Below are positions 1 through 7,180 of a stretch of 19,768 nucleotides of DNA, in pieces. The translations under genes and the position numbers were made by a program. The notes under the pieces were generated by a model that saw nothing but the letters and a program-made list of their open reading frames with translations, did not search any database and had not been told where the DNA came from. Position 1 is the stretch's first letter, and every line of letters starts with the position of its first letter. Origin of the DNA: JAENVT01 sp031370745 (GTDB taxonomy: Bacteria; Actinomycetota; Acidimicrobiia; Acidimicrobiales; Ilumatobacteraceae); assembly GCA_031370745.1 (NCBI GenBank), contig JANMQX010000037.1:1-19768 (forward strand). The letters are read 5' to 3'.

Positions 1-630
1 CATCGTGATCTGCACGCTGCGCACGTAGTTTCGGTTCCACACCGGCTCCAGCAAGGTGTTGGAGAATCGGAACACCAAGAGGTCTTCAACGCTTTCTTTG
101 CCGAGGTAGTGGTCGATGCGGAAGATGCGCTCTTCCGGAAAGACCGTGTGCAACGTCGTGTTCAGCTCTCGAGCGCTGGCCAGGTCGCGACCGAAGGGTT
201 TCTCGACCACGATTCGACCGCGTTCGTTGAGACCGACTGATGCCAAGGATTGCGCGACGGTGGGAAACATCGTGGGTGGGATGGCCATGTAGAAGACGGC
301 GACTTCGCTCTTGTGCTTGTCAAGCGTGCGACGCAGTGACGCCCACGTCTTGTGATCGCTGTAGTCGCCTTGGATGAGGTCGAGCCGTGCCATCAGCGAA
401 TCGAGCACCGAGGCCTCGGCGTCGGGAACAGCGGCGATGATCGCGTCGTGGGCGTTTTGACAGAAGGCCTGGTCGGTCCAGTCGCTGCGGGCGACTCCGA
501 TGACCGGAATCTTCAGATTGCCATGGCGCTCGAGGTGGTAGAGAGCAGGAAACAACTTGCGTTTGGCGAGGTCGCCCGTGGCACCGAACAGCACCAGAGC
601 ATCTGCGGGTGGCTGCATGCCGACGGTCAT
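1..630 (-). CDS. zwf: Glucose-6-phosphate 1-dehydrogenase, N-terminal part (runs off the window)
   Basis: Oxidises glucose 6-phosphate to 6-phosphogluconolactone with NAD(P)+, the entry step of the oxidative pentose phosphate pathway, in the cytoplasm. The 210 visible codons contain the nucleotide-binding turn GATGDLAKRK near residues 16-25, the EKPFGRDLASA segment, and the family active-site signature RIDHYLGKE (the His is the catalytic base in known enzymes). The family is about 480-510 aa, so over half of the gene lies to the left of position 1. The ATG at 628-630 overlaps the gnd stop codon as ATGA, which decides the start and suggests translational coupling; a second in-frame ATG lies 4 codons later. 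Identification is firm. Cofactor preference cannot be read from the sequence. Confidence 0.95.
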   Translation of the reverse strand, partial: MTVGMQPPADALVLFGATGDLAKRKLFPALYHLERHGNLKIPVIGVARSDWTDQAFCQNAHDAIIAAVPDAEASVLDSLMARLDLIQGDYSDHKTWASLRRTLDKHKSEVAVFYMAIPPTMFPTVAQSLASVGLNERGRIVVEKPFGRDLASARELNTTLHTVFPEERIFRIDHYLGKESVEDLLVFRFSNTLLEPVWNRNYVRSVQITM

Positions 631-1649
631 TGTGCGTGTCCCGTTCCTTCCACGTGGCCACCGAACTGAGCGCGCAAGGCCGAGAGGATCTTGTTGGCCG
701 TTGTGGCCCTGCCGCGCGAGGCGAAGCGGTCGTAGAGGGCTGCGCTGAGCACCGGCGCGGGTACCCCTTCGTCGATTGCCGCGTGAATCGTCCAACGGCC
801 TTCGCCGCTGTCGCTGACGTATCCCTCGAACGCTTTCAGCTCCGGGTCGGCTCCCAAGGCTGCCGCCGCCAGATCGACCAGCCAGCTCGATATGACGCTG
901 CCGCGGCGCCACAGTTCGGTGATCGCGGCGAGATCGAAATCGTACTGGTAGTGCTCGGGATGGGTCAGGGGCGCAGTCTCGGCATCCTTCGGTCGATCAG
1001 AGGAGCCGACGTTGGCTTCGTGCAAGATGTTGAGTCCCTCGGCGAGGGCCGCCATCATGCCGTATTCGATTCCGTTGTGGACCATCTTGACGAAGTGGCC
1101 GGCCCCGTTCGGGCCGCAGTGCAGCCAACCCAATTCGGCGGGCATGGGATCGCCTTTGTAGACCGGGGTGCGCACGACTTCGCCAGGACCAGGCGCCAGG
1201 TCGGTGAAGATCGGTGCCATCTCCGCGACCGCGTCGGTGGGTCCGCCGACCATCAACGAGTAGCCCCGATCGAGCCCGAACACGCCACCACTGGTGCCCA
1301 CGTCGATGTAGTTGATGCCCTTCTCTCGCAGCGGCGCGGCGCGCTCGATGTCGTCGTGGTACCACGAGTTGCCGCCATCGATCAGGGTGTCGCCGGGCGA
1401 CAGCAGCGGCGCAAATGCCTCGATGGTGCTGCTGACATATGCGGCTGGAACCATCAGCCAGATGTGTCGCGGCGCGGCGAGAGCGTCGACCACCTGCTGC
1501 GGAGTGCTGGCTCCGTGTGCGCCCTCTCCCTCGATGGCCTGCACCGCGGCCGGATTGACATCGTAGGCAACACAGTCGTGCCCGGCGCGCTGCAGCCGCC
1601 GAACCATGTTGGCGCCCATGCGCCCCAGACCAACCATCGCGATTTGCAT
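627..1649 (-). CDS. gnd: 6-phosphogluconate dehydrogenase (decarboxylating), short GntZ-like type
   Basis: Converts 6-phosphogluconate to ribulose 5-phosphate and CO2. Its 340 aa fit the short GntZ/YqeC-like class rather than the ~470-aa NADP enzyme. A Rossmann fold opens with GLGRMGANM (residues 7-15), and an Asp (D30, in AYDVNP) ends the second strand, where NADP enzymes usually carry neutral or basic residues, so NAD use is inferred. GTSGG (118-122) is the substrate loop; FVKMVHNGIEYG places the catalytic Lys at 188 and the Glu at 195. The open frame extends upstream to 1847, but ATG 1649 is chosen because the dehydrogenase fold starts there and a -10-like box lies 7 nt before it. The stop overlaps the zwf start (ATGA). 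Transcription diverges from the gene at 1696. Confidence 0.93.
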   Translation of the reverse strand: MQIAMVGLGRMGANMVRRLQRAGHDCVAYDVNPAAVQAIEGEGAHGASTPQQVVDALAAPRHIWLMVPAAYVSSTIEAFAPLLSPGDTLIDGGNSWYHDDIERAAPLREKGINYIDVGTSGGVFGLDRGYSLMVGGPTDAVAEMAPIFTDLAPGPGEVVRTPVYKGDPMPAELGWLHCGPNGAGHFVKMVHNGIEYGMMAALAEGLNILHEANVGSSDRPKDAETAPLTHPEHYQYDFDLAAITELWRRGSVISSWLVDLAAAALGADPELKAFEGYVSDSGEGRWTIHAAIDEGVPAPVLSAALYDRFASRGRATTANKILSALRAQFGGHVEGTGHAQ

Positions 1650-1656
1650 GTCCGCA

Positions 1657-1662
1657 AGGTTG
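1657..1662 (-). promoter_or_regulatory. -10-like box for gnd (leaderless start)
   Basis: On the minus strand CAACCT is followed by exactly 7 nt and then the gnd ATG. The same hexamer at the same distance precedes the cation transporter at 14621. This spacing would put the transcript start at or next to the ATG. There is no Shine-Dalgarno sequence. No convincing -35 box is visible. It overlaps the -35 candidate of the divergent gene at 1696. Confidence 0.45.
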
Positions 1663-1686
1663 CCACGTTCGCGCACCGGATACCGT
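1660..1686 (+). promoter_or_regulatory. Candidate promoter for the MDMPI-copCD pair
   Basis: TTGCCA (1660-1665) and TACCGT (1681-1686) resemble -35 and -10 boxes. The spacer is only 15 nt, which is short. The ATG follows 9 nt after the -10, so the transcript would be nearly leaderless; GAGAAACGG could act as a weak ribosome site only if transcription starts further upstream. The whole divergent region is 46 nt (1650-1695). Confidence 0.35.
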
Positions 1687-1695
1687 GAGAAACGG

Positions 1696-2343
1696 ATGAA
1701 CGACCTCGAGCGCGACCGTGCCGGAGCGACAAGAGCACACCGGGCATTGGCTGCCACGCTCAAACATTTGAACGACGAGCAGGTGAAGCAACCGTCGCGG
1801 CTGCCCGGGTGGACGGTCGGCCACGTGGCGACCCACATCGCCCGCAACGCGGAGGGTCATCTGCGCATGTTCGACGCGGCGAGTCGCGGCGAAGTGGCCG
1901 AGATGTATCCAGGCGGCCGCGACCAGCGCACCGACGACATCGAGTCGGGTTCGCGGCGCCCGGCTGCCGAGTTGCTCGCCGATGTCACGGCCACCGCCGC
2001 AGCGCTCGAAGCGACCTGGGCGGCGATGCCCGAACAAGCATGGGCTGGTCGCGGAATCACGTTCGCGGGGGAGTCCACAATGTCGGATCTGCTGTTCATC
2101 CGCTGGCGCGAGGCGTCGGTTCATCACGCCGATCTCGGCCTCGACTTCGCCTGGTCGGATTGGGATCCCGAGTACGTGCGAGCCGAGCTCGGCCGAATGA
2201 CCATGTTGTGGTCCAGTCGCCAGCCGATGGGGCTGACCGAACTGCCGCTCGAGGCGAGACGCGTCGGCGATCATCACCGCGTTGCCTGGCTGCTCGGTCG
2301 GGCCGAGATCGATGGACTCGGCGCGGCTGGGATCAACGCCTGA
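1696..2343 (+). CDS. Mycothiol-dependent maleylpyruvate isomerase family protein (MDMPI/DinB fold)
   Basis: A 215-aa protein of the MDMPI_N (TIGR03083-like) family. Characterised members use mycothiol to isomerise maleylpyruvate; many paralogues have unknown thiol-dependent functions. The signature LPGWTVGHVATHIARN occupies residues 36-51. H47, E139 and H143 (in REASVHH) match the spacing of the His-Glu-His zinc site known from the Corynebacterium glutamicum enzyme, so the metal site looks intact. No gentisate-pathway gene is in the window, so the true substrate is open. The start at 1696 follows a possible -10 box; an in-frame extension to 1606 would run back through the gnd start and is rejected. 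Its TGA shares a base with the next gene's ATG (TGATG), so the two are probably coupled. Confidence 0.85.
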   Translation: MNDLERDRAGATRAHRALAATLKHLNDEQVKQPSRLPGWTVGHVATHIARNAEGHLRMFDAASRGEVAEMYPGGRDQRTDDIESGSRRPAAELLADVTATAAALEATWAAMPEQAWAGRGITFAGESTMSDLLFIRWREASVHHADLGLDFAWSDWDPEYVRAELGRMTMLWSSRQPMGLTELPLEARRVGDHHRVAWLLGRAEIDGLGAAGINA

Positions 2344-3938
2344 TGCGAATCAGGCGAATCGCCGTGGGAACGGCGGTCGCGTTGGCCGTTTTCGTGCCTG
2401 CCGAGCATGCCTCGGCTCACGCTGGTCTCGAGACCAGCGTGCCATCGGCGAACGCCGTCTTAGTGACCGGGCCGCCCAACATCGAGCTCAATTTCGACGA
2501 GGCCGTAGATTCGAAACTTGCCGATGTCGAGTTGTACGACCAGGATGCGAAGCTGATCGCGACAGGCGCCCCGCAGAGAATCACCGACGACACAGTTGTC
2601 CGAGTCTCTGTCCCCACAATCGGTGATGGGGTGTATGTAGTGGCGTGGCGGGTTCCGTCCGCCGATGGTCATGTCGTCGACGGTGTGTTCAGCTTCCAGG
2701 TCGGTGTGCGGTCGGGATTCGATGTGGGCGCGTTGATCGACAGGGTCAGCGGCAATGCTGCAGCCAATTCCAACGTTGGCCGCCTCGATACCGCGGCTCG
2801 GCTGTTGGCCCTGATCGGTTTGATCGTGCTGATCGGCGGCGGCCTGTTGGCCATGCAATCCGCCGACTGGGCGTCCAACAAGATGTTGCTGTGGCTGGCA
2901 TGGGTCTTTCTGTTGCTTGGCTCGCTCGGATCGTTCGGCCTGTACGGCGCGAAGGTGGTCGCGGGCACGCCCTCCGATGCGATCAGTCCCTCAGTTTGGG
3001 GCAAGGTCGTGGGGACCCACACCGCGTCGGTCTTGCTTGTCCGTGCGATGTTGGTGCTCGTTCTCGGGGTTCTGCTGCTGACATTCGCTCGTCGGGCCAG
3101 CGATATCTGGCGTGGCGCTGCGTTGGCACTTGCCATCGCGCTCGTGCTCACCTTTTCGAGCGTCGGTCACGCGTACGCTCAGCATCCCGCACAGTTGTGG
3201 ATTGCCGTCGATGCTCTTCACCTCACCGCGATATCGCTGTGGATCGGAGGCCTGTTGATGTTGGCGTTCGGCACCTCCGTGTGGTTGACGGAGCCCGAAT
3301 CTGCGGGCGTTGTGCGCCGATTCAGCGTCGTGGCGACGATCGCCGTCCCTGTGATCGTCGCCACCGGCTTCGCCCAGACGTTGAAGCTCGCGGGCACCCT
3401 CGACGACGTCACCAGTACGTCGTGGGGCCGCACGTTGGTCGTGAAGGTCGCGGTCGTCACCGTGCTCGTCGCGATTGGCGGCGTGTCGCAGTGGCTGCTG
3501 CGCAATGACGGTTCGTCGGCCCTCAAGCGCATGGTGTTGGTCGAGGCGTTGATTGGAATCGCAGTGATTGGCTTGGCAGCGGCACTGGTCGCCTTGCCGC
3601 CGCAGAACGCTGCCGCCTCGAAGGTCTTCACCACCACGCTGAGCAGCGAGGGAGTGCTCGCCGATGTGACTGTGACGCCCGGCCGGGTTGGCCAGAACGA
3701 AATCCATCTGGTGATCACACCACCCGGGGGCAGCATCCAGCCGGTGGTCTCGACCAGTGTTCAGGCCACGTTTGGTTCAGGGGCGCCGGTGCCGGCAACT
3801 CTTCGATCGCTCGGCCCCAACCATTACACGGGCACCATCACCTTGCCGGCGGCCGGTGAGTGGAACGTGCAGATCATCGTCGAACCGACGCAGGGTCAGT
3901 CTGTACTGCTGAGCTCGGTGGTGCCGATTCCGGGCTGA
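2343..3938 (+). CDS. CopC-CopD fusion copper-binding membrane protein with C-terminal beta domain
   Basis: A 531-aa copper protein with three parts. Residues 1-25 are a signal peptide ending in ASA; the mature chain begins HAGLE, so H26 would be the N-terminal copper ligand of a CopC domain (26-121), which also carries the conserved WRVPSADGH segment with D108 and H110. Residues about 150-420 hold roughly eight hydrophobic segments of a CopD domain, with conserved histidines H276 and H293 (DALHLTAISLWIGG). Residues about 430-531 form an extracytoplasmic beta-rich domain resembling YtkA/FixH-like domains (tentative). Such fusions bind copper outside the membrane and probably move it inward. 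The ATG overlaps the preceding stop (TGATG). The gene is convergent with the next one; the two stop codons touch with no bases between them. Confidence 0.9.
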   Translation: MRIRRIAVGTAVALAVFVPAEHASAHAGLETSVPSANAVLVTGPPNIELNFDEAVDSKLADVELYDQDAKLIATGAPQRITDDTVVRVSVPTIGDGVYVVAWRVPSADGHVVDGVFSFQVGVRSGFDVGALIDRVSGNAAANSNVGRLDTAARLLALIGLIVLIGGGLLAMQSADWASNKMLLWLAWVFLLLGSLGSFGLYGAKVVAGTPSDAISPSVWGKVVGTHTASVLLVRAMLVLVLGVLLLTFARRASDIWRGAALALAIALVLTFSSVGHAYAQHPAQLWIAVDALHLTAISLWIGGLLMLAFGTSVWLTEPESAGVVRRFSVVATIAVPVIVATGFAQTLKLAGTLDDVTSTSWGRTLVVKVAVVTVLVAIGGVSQWLLRNDGSSALKRMVLVEALIGIAVIGLAAALVALPPQNAAASKVFTTTLSSEGVLADVTVTPGRVGQNEIHLVITPPGGSIQPVVSTSVQATFGSGAPVPATLRSLGPNHYTGTITLPAAGEWNVQIIVEPTQGQSVLLSSVVPIPG

Positions 3939-4613
3939 CTACGTCTCGGTCGCAGTCGTCTCGATCGCACGGTGAATGTCGGGCCGAAAATCGGGAGGAG
4001 CGCTGGCCGACGTTCTTTGAAGATTGGCGGCGACGCGGTTGCCGAGGTTGTTCTGGTCGGTGATCGCTCTGGCCACTATCGATCCCAGTGGTCCGCCCAC
4101 GGGAATCCGGCCAGCAGCCACAGCCGCGATCAAAGCACTCGAGACCTGTGCGGCCACCGGCTGGACCTTGGCCCAGTCGACATGATCGGCAAGAGACCGC
4201 ATCGTGCGGGCGACCTCTGTCGAGCGTTCGGAGGTGGCCGCTCGAACGTGTTGCCAATCAACGCCGCGCAACGCCTGGGCGACAGCTTCAGCATCGCGGT
4301 CGAGCGACTCATCATCGTGCGGCACGTCGGGCTTGGCATCGGCCTCGGCAGCCGGACCGCCGATTGCGGACTTCGGCGGCGATGATCGGAGAACTTTCTT
4401 CAACGCCTCGAGTTGCTCTTTCGGCGTCGGCCACACCGGCTCGGCCGGTGAGTCGTCGCCATCGCGACCTGCGGCGTGCTGGGCCTTCAACGATGCAGCG
4501 ATCTCCTTCGCCTTTGCGGACCACTTCACGGACCCGACGGCACGGATCGCCCGATTCACGGCTTTGTCGTTCTCCGCAGCGGGCACGAGCACAGAGTATC
4601 GCCCGATGCGCAT
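3939..4613 (-). CDS. Hypothetical protein, 224 aa
   Basis: I do not recognise a family. The protein is Ala/Arg-rich and looks soluble, with no signal peptide, no strong membrane segment and no cysteine. A charged helical first 80 residues leads through a low-complexity stretch (PPKSAIGGPAAEADAKPD) to a helical region (about 100-190) with repeated DW motifs (VDWQHV, VDWAKV) about 34 residues apart, then an Ala/Val/Gly-rich segment. The ATG lies 3 nt after the stop of the patatin-like gene, so it is the last gene of that run and is probably translated by termination-reinitiation. Its TAG directly abuts the copCD stop on the other strand. GC-rich third positions and the tight junctions support a real gene. 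Confidence 0.75.
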   Translation of the reverse strand: MRIGRYSVLVPAAENDKAVNRAIRAVGSVKWSAKAKEIAASLKAQHAAGRDGDDSPAEPVWPTPKEQLEALKKVLRSSPPKSAIGGPAAEADAKPDVPHDDESLDRDAEAVAQALRGVDWQHVRAATSERSTEVARTMRSLADHVDWAKVQPVAAQVSSALIAAVAAGRIPVGGPLGSIVARAITDQNNLGNRVAANLQRTSASAPPDFRPDIHRAIETTATET

Positions 4614-4616
4614 CCC

Positions 4617-5441
4617 CTAGTCGGACAGCAACCAGGCCGCAGTGAACTTGCGAGCGTCCTCGATCGTTGAAGCCGTGGATCCGACCGAAAAGGTTGTCAC
4701 GGATGATGGTTGTGTAGGGATCTCGATCACGCGCAGACCGTCCGGTGGACGGGCGACGACGGTGCGACCGTGCGCCTCGACGCCCCACGTCGACGACCGC
4801 AAGACCACCGCCACCGGGTGTCGCGGCGCAGGCGCGGGCGCCAACGGCGGCACGGCGATGACGATCACGCTGGACATCCCCAACTCGGCGGCGACATCCA
4901 GCGGCATGTCGGCAACCACACCGCCATCGATCAAGGTGTGCCCGGCGAGCTCGACCGGTGGGAACACACCGGGGAACGCAGAGCTGGCGACGATAGCGAA
5001 GACGACATCGCCGGACTCGAGGATGAACGGGCGGCCGGTCGCGAGGTCCGTTGCGATGATCGTCAGTGGGATGGGCGCGTGCTCGATGAGACGAGCGCCG
5101 AGATGTTTGCGAAGAAAGGAGACGCCGTGGCGGTTGTCGAGGAACGACGCTCGCTTGCCTGCCAGCGCCAGCGCCATCCGTCCGGGATGCATGCGCAGCA
5201 GATCTCGTCGCCTGACGTTGGCCCAGATGCGTTCGAGGCGGCGCACGCCTTCGGCATCGCCCGACCAGGCAAACAGCGATGCGTTCATGGCCCCCGCCGA
5301 CACGCCGATCAGCCGATCCGGGCGCAACCCGGCGGCAGTCAACGCCTCGAGCACACCGACTTGATACGCGGCCAGCGCGCCGCCGCCCGGAAGTACGAAC
5401 GCGAGTGGTCGAGGCAGCGATCGCAGCGTGTCGATCTGCAT
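4617..5441 (-). CDS. Patatin-like phospholipase/serine hydrolase (RssA-like)
   Basis: A 274-aa single-domain patatin. These enzymes hydrolyse acyl esters of phospholipids or related lipids with a Ser-Asp dyad. The oxyanion-hole glycines are PGGGALAAYQVGVLEAL (residues 18-34), the nucleophile is S48 in GVSAG, and the dyad Asp is D172 in LIDGGVVADMPLDVA. All essential residues are present. There is no clear signal peptide, so it is cytosolic or peripheral. The open frame extends to 5663, but ATG 5441 (MQIDTLRSLP) is chosen because the fold starts about 12 residues later and the extension would overlap the neighbour. It lies 34 nt after the unknown 310-aa gene and 3 nt before the 224-aa gene, which suggests cotranscription. 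The substrate is unknown. Confidence 0.9.
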   Translation of the reverse strand: MQIDTLRSLPRPLAFVLPGGGALAAYQVGVLEALTAAGLRPDRLIGVSAGAMNASLFAWSGDAEGVRRLERIWANVRRRDLLRMHPGRMALALAGKRASFLDNRHGVSFLRKHLGARLIEHAPIPLTIIATDLATGRPFILESGDVVFAIVASSAFPGVFPPVELAGHTLIDGGVVADMPLDVAAELGMSSVIVIAVPPLAPAPAPRHPVAVVLRSSTWGVEAHGRTVVARPPDGLRVIEIPTQPSSVTTFSVGSTASTIEDARKFTAAWLLSD

Positions 5442-5475
5442 GCCTGCATTGTGCCTCACTCCGCGCGACGCGTCA

Positions 5476-6408
5476 TCAGAGTTGCCAGGTGCCCCACCCA
5501 TCCACCATCGGTGCTGCAGACGTCGTGAAGGTCCACATGTCGGGGCTCTCGAATCGCGGTTCCGGAGAAATAGGTTGAAGGTCTGGCGTGTCGTCCGGAA
5601 AGAACATCCCCTTGAACGCCCCAGTCGCTTGCTGGACGATTGCGACATTCTTCGTGGGATCATGGTCGTCCCCGATTGACATGGTCACCTCAGCGACGCT
5701 CTCGTCGCTCTGGATGATCATGTAGCCCGAGACCGTTGCCTGCTTCGTCATGTCCGACAACGTCTCGGGACCCTCGTCGCGGTCGTATGCGCTCAGCACG
5801 TGGACGGCCGATGTCGCCCGTGCGTCGGCCAGGTAGTAGATCGACAGCATTCGGTGCTCGCGCCATGCAACAGGCAGACCATCCGAGAAGAAGTCGATGA
5901 CCTTCAGCAAGTCCGGCGTCAGATCTTTGATGCCGACGAGCACAGGGGCCGCTGTGGGTGCAAATGAAAGTGATTCGTATCGCGCCCCGGCGCGACCGTT
6001 CGCGTCGAGCGGAGCGGCCATCGGCAGCAGTGTTCCCGACCCGACGTCGGAAAGGACCTCATCGAACGTGTGATGGTGCTCAGGCGAGGCTGGGCCTGGT
6101 ACCGGGAGCGGGTCGGTGATCGACTCCATCGATCCGCCGTGCGGCGTTGAATATCCTGGCGCTTCGGCGACGTCGTAGCCGTTGGCGTTGGGCCTGCGAA
6201 CACACGAGATCATCGCTTTCGAGTTCAAGACATCCTGCACTCTCGGCAGCCACCGCTCGCCAAGGCTCCGTGCGGCCACGCGTACGTTCGCCATCGCGGC
6301 AGTGCTGGCTGAATCGTCGCAGCGGATGAGATGCAGATCGTCGAGCGCGGCGCCGATGCCGTGCCGCAGTGCTTCGAGGCGGGCGCGGTCGAATGCCAGC
6401 AGCGGCAC
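5476..6408 (-). CDS. Unknown 310-aa protein coupled to a WXG100-like gene
   Basis: Not recognised. The first ~65 residues look like two amphipathic helices (FDRARLEALRHGIGAALDDL; then about residues 38-65 with ERWLPRV), a hairpin like those of ESX/WXG100 partners. A Pro/His linker (PGPASPEHHH, around residue 110) follows, then a mixed alpha/beta region to a Trp-rich end (DMWTF, GWGTWQL). No signal peptide or membrane segment is seen. The open frame continues to 6690, but the upstream part lies out of frame over the WXG100-like gene. I therefore place the start at GTG 6406-6408, which shares one base with that gene's TAG (TAGTG) and gives translational coupling. A DUF family may exist that I cannot name. 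Confidence 0.7.
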   Translation of the reverse strand: MPLLAFDRARLEALRHGIGAALDDLHLIRCDDSASTAAMANVRVAARSLGERWLPRVQDVLNSKAMISCVRRPNANGYDVAEAPGYSTPHGGSMESITDPLPVPGPASPEHHHTFDEVLSDVGSGTLLPMAAPLDANGRAGARYESLSFAPTAAPVLVGIKDLTPDLLKVIDFFSDGLPVAWREHRMLSIYYLADARATSAVHVLSAYDRDEGPETLSDMTKQATVSGYMIIQSDESVAEVTMSIGDDHDPTKNVAIVQQATGAFKGMFFPDDTPDLQPISPEPRFESPDMWTFTTSAAPMVDGWGTWQL

Positions 6409-6686
6409 TACGACACCAGCTTGAGGATCGTCGGTTGCTGTTCGATCGCGTCGGCTTGTCGTTCGAGGCGGCGAGCGGTGTCGGTGAGCATCTGCTGGTT
6501 CGCCTCCAGCTCTCGGCGGATTACCAGCAACGCGTCGTGGCATGCCTGGGCGGTTGGGCCGAGCCAGGTCTCGGGCCCGGCAAGGTTGTAGACCGTGAGG
6601 GCCCGGCTGGCGCCGATCTGGGTCGACACCGATCGCAGACGACCGGCCGTGGCCCGCAACGTCTGTGCTTGATTGGTTGTGCTCAT
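6408..6686 (-). CDS. WXG100-like small helical protein (92 aa)
   Basis: A 92-aa all-helical protein with a central turn PETWLGPTAQAC that places W41-x-G43 where WXG100/ESAT-6-type proteins carry their motif, between two helices of about 35 residues each. WXG100 proteins are substrates or partners of type VII secretion, and related small proteins also form antiparallel hairpin dimers. No EccC/EssC ATPase or other secretion component is in the window. The sequence lacks a clear YxxxD/E export tail: its end is Glu/Gln-rich (LERQADAIEQQP). I chose ATG 6686; a GTG 3 codons upstream is possible. It probably pairs with the product of the coupled downstream gene. Family assignment is by motif and shape only. 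Confidence 0.68.
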   Translation of the reverse strand: MSTTNQAQTLRATAGRLRSVSTQIGASRALTVYNLAGPETWLGPTAQACHDALLVIRRELEANQQMLTDTARRLERQADAIEQQPTILKLVS

Positions 6687-6739
6687 GCACAGCACAGATG
6701 GTCGCTCAAGCCCTCTGAGCGGAAAGTGACTGAGGTCGC

Positions 6740-7180
6740 CTATGGAAGGCGACGGATGATGAAGTGGTGGGGCTTCAGCGTCTGGTCGTCGATGAAGCCA
6801 TCGCCATCGACGACGAAGTCGTGGCGCAGGTAGAACGCGAGCGCCGTGTCGCGGGCGCGGGCCCAGACCAGCGCAGCGGTTGCCGTCGCGCGACTGCAGC
6901 CTGCCTCCAGCAGCGTTGCTCCCGCGCCGTGACCCTGCACCCGCGGGGCTGTGGCCATACCTCGGAGCTGCACTGCTGGTTCGTCGCGAAAGGGCCGAGG
7001 CACCCAGGTAGAGATCGCGACGATGTGGCCATCGGCGTCGCGAATTCCAAGATGAAATGTGCCGGGCAGATCGTCCTCGGGAAACTTCACGGTCGCGGTG
7101 GGTGTGTCGTTGCGCAGCACTTCCAGCCGCAGCTCGCGGGTGTCGTCGGCCGTGATCTCGACAACGGCGAAATCACTCAT
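6740..7180 (-). CDS. GNAT family N-acetyltransferase
   Basis: A 146-aa single-domain GNAT enzyme that should transfer an acetyl group from acetyl-CoA to an amine. Motif A, which binds the CoA pyrophosphate, is visible as MATAPRVQGHGAGATLLEAG, with the RVQGHGAG turn at residues 80-87. The following WARARDTALAFYLRHDF matches the typical GNAT motif B with the late Tyr. The start ATG 7180 lies inside the end of the oxidoreductase gene (8-nt overlap), so the two are coupled. The upstream in-frame extension to 7231 is rejected for that reason. The substrate is unknown; pairing with a Gfo/Idh/MocA oxidoreductase hints at a sugar or amino-sugar metabolite, but that is inference. Confidence 0.88.
   Translation of the reverse strand: MSDFAVVEITADDTRELRLEVLRNDTPTATVKFPEDDLPGTFHLGIRDADGHIVAISTWVPRPFRDEPAVQLRGMATAPRVQGHGAGATLLEAGCSRATATAALVWARARDTALAFYLRHDFVVDGDGFIDDQTLKPHHFIIRRLP

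Noticed and set aside
997..2277. Minus-strand open frame of 426 codons across gnd and the MDMPI gene
   Set aside because: Arg/His-rich translation without domains; it crosses two well-supported genes and their divergent promoter region.
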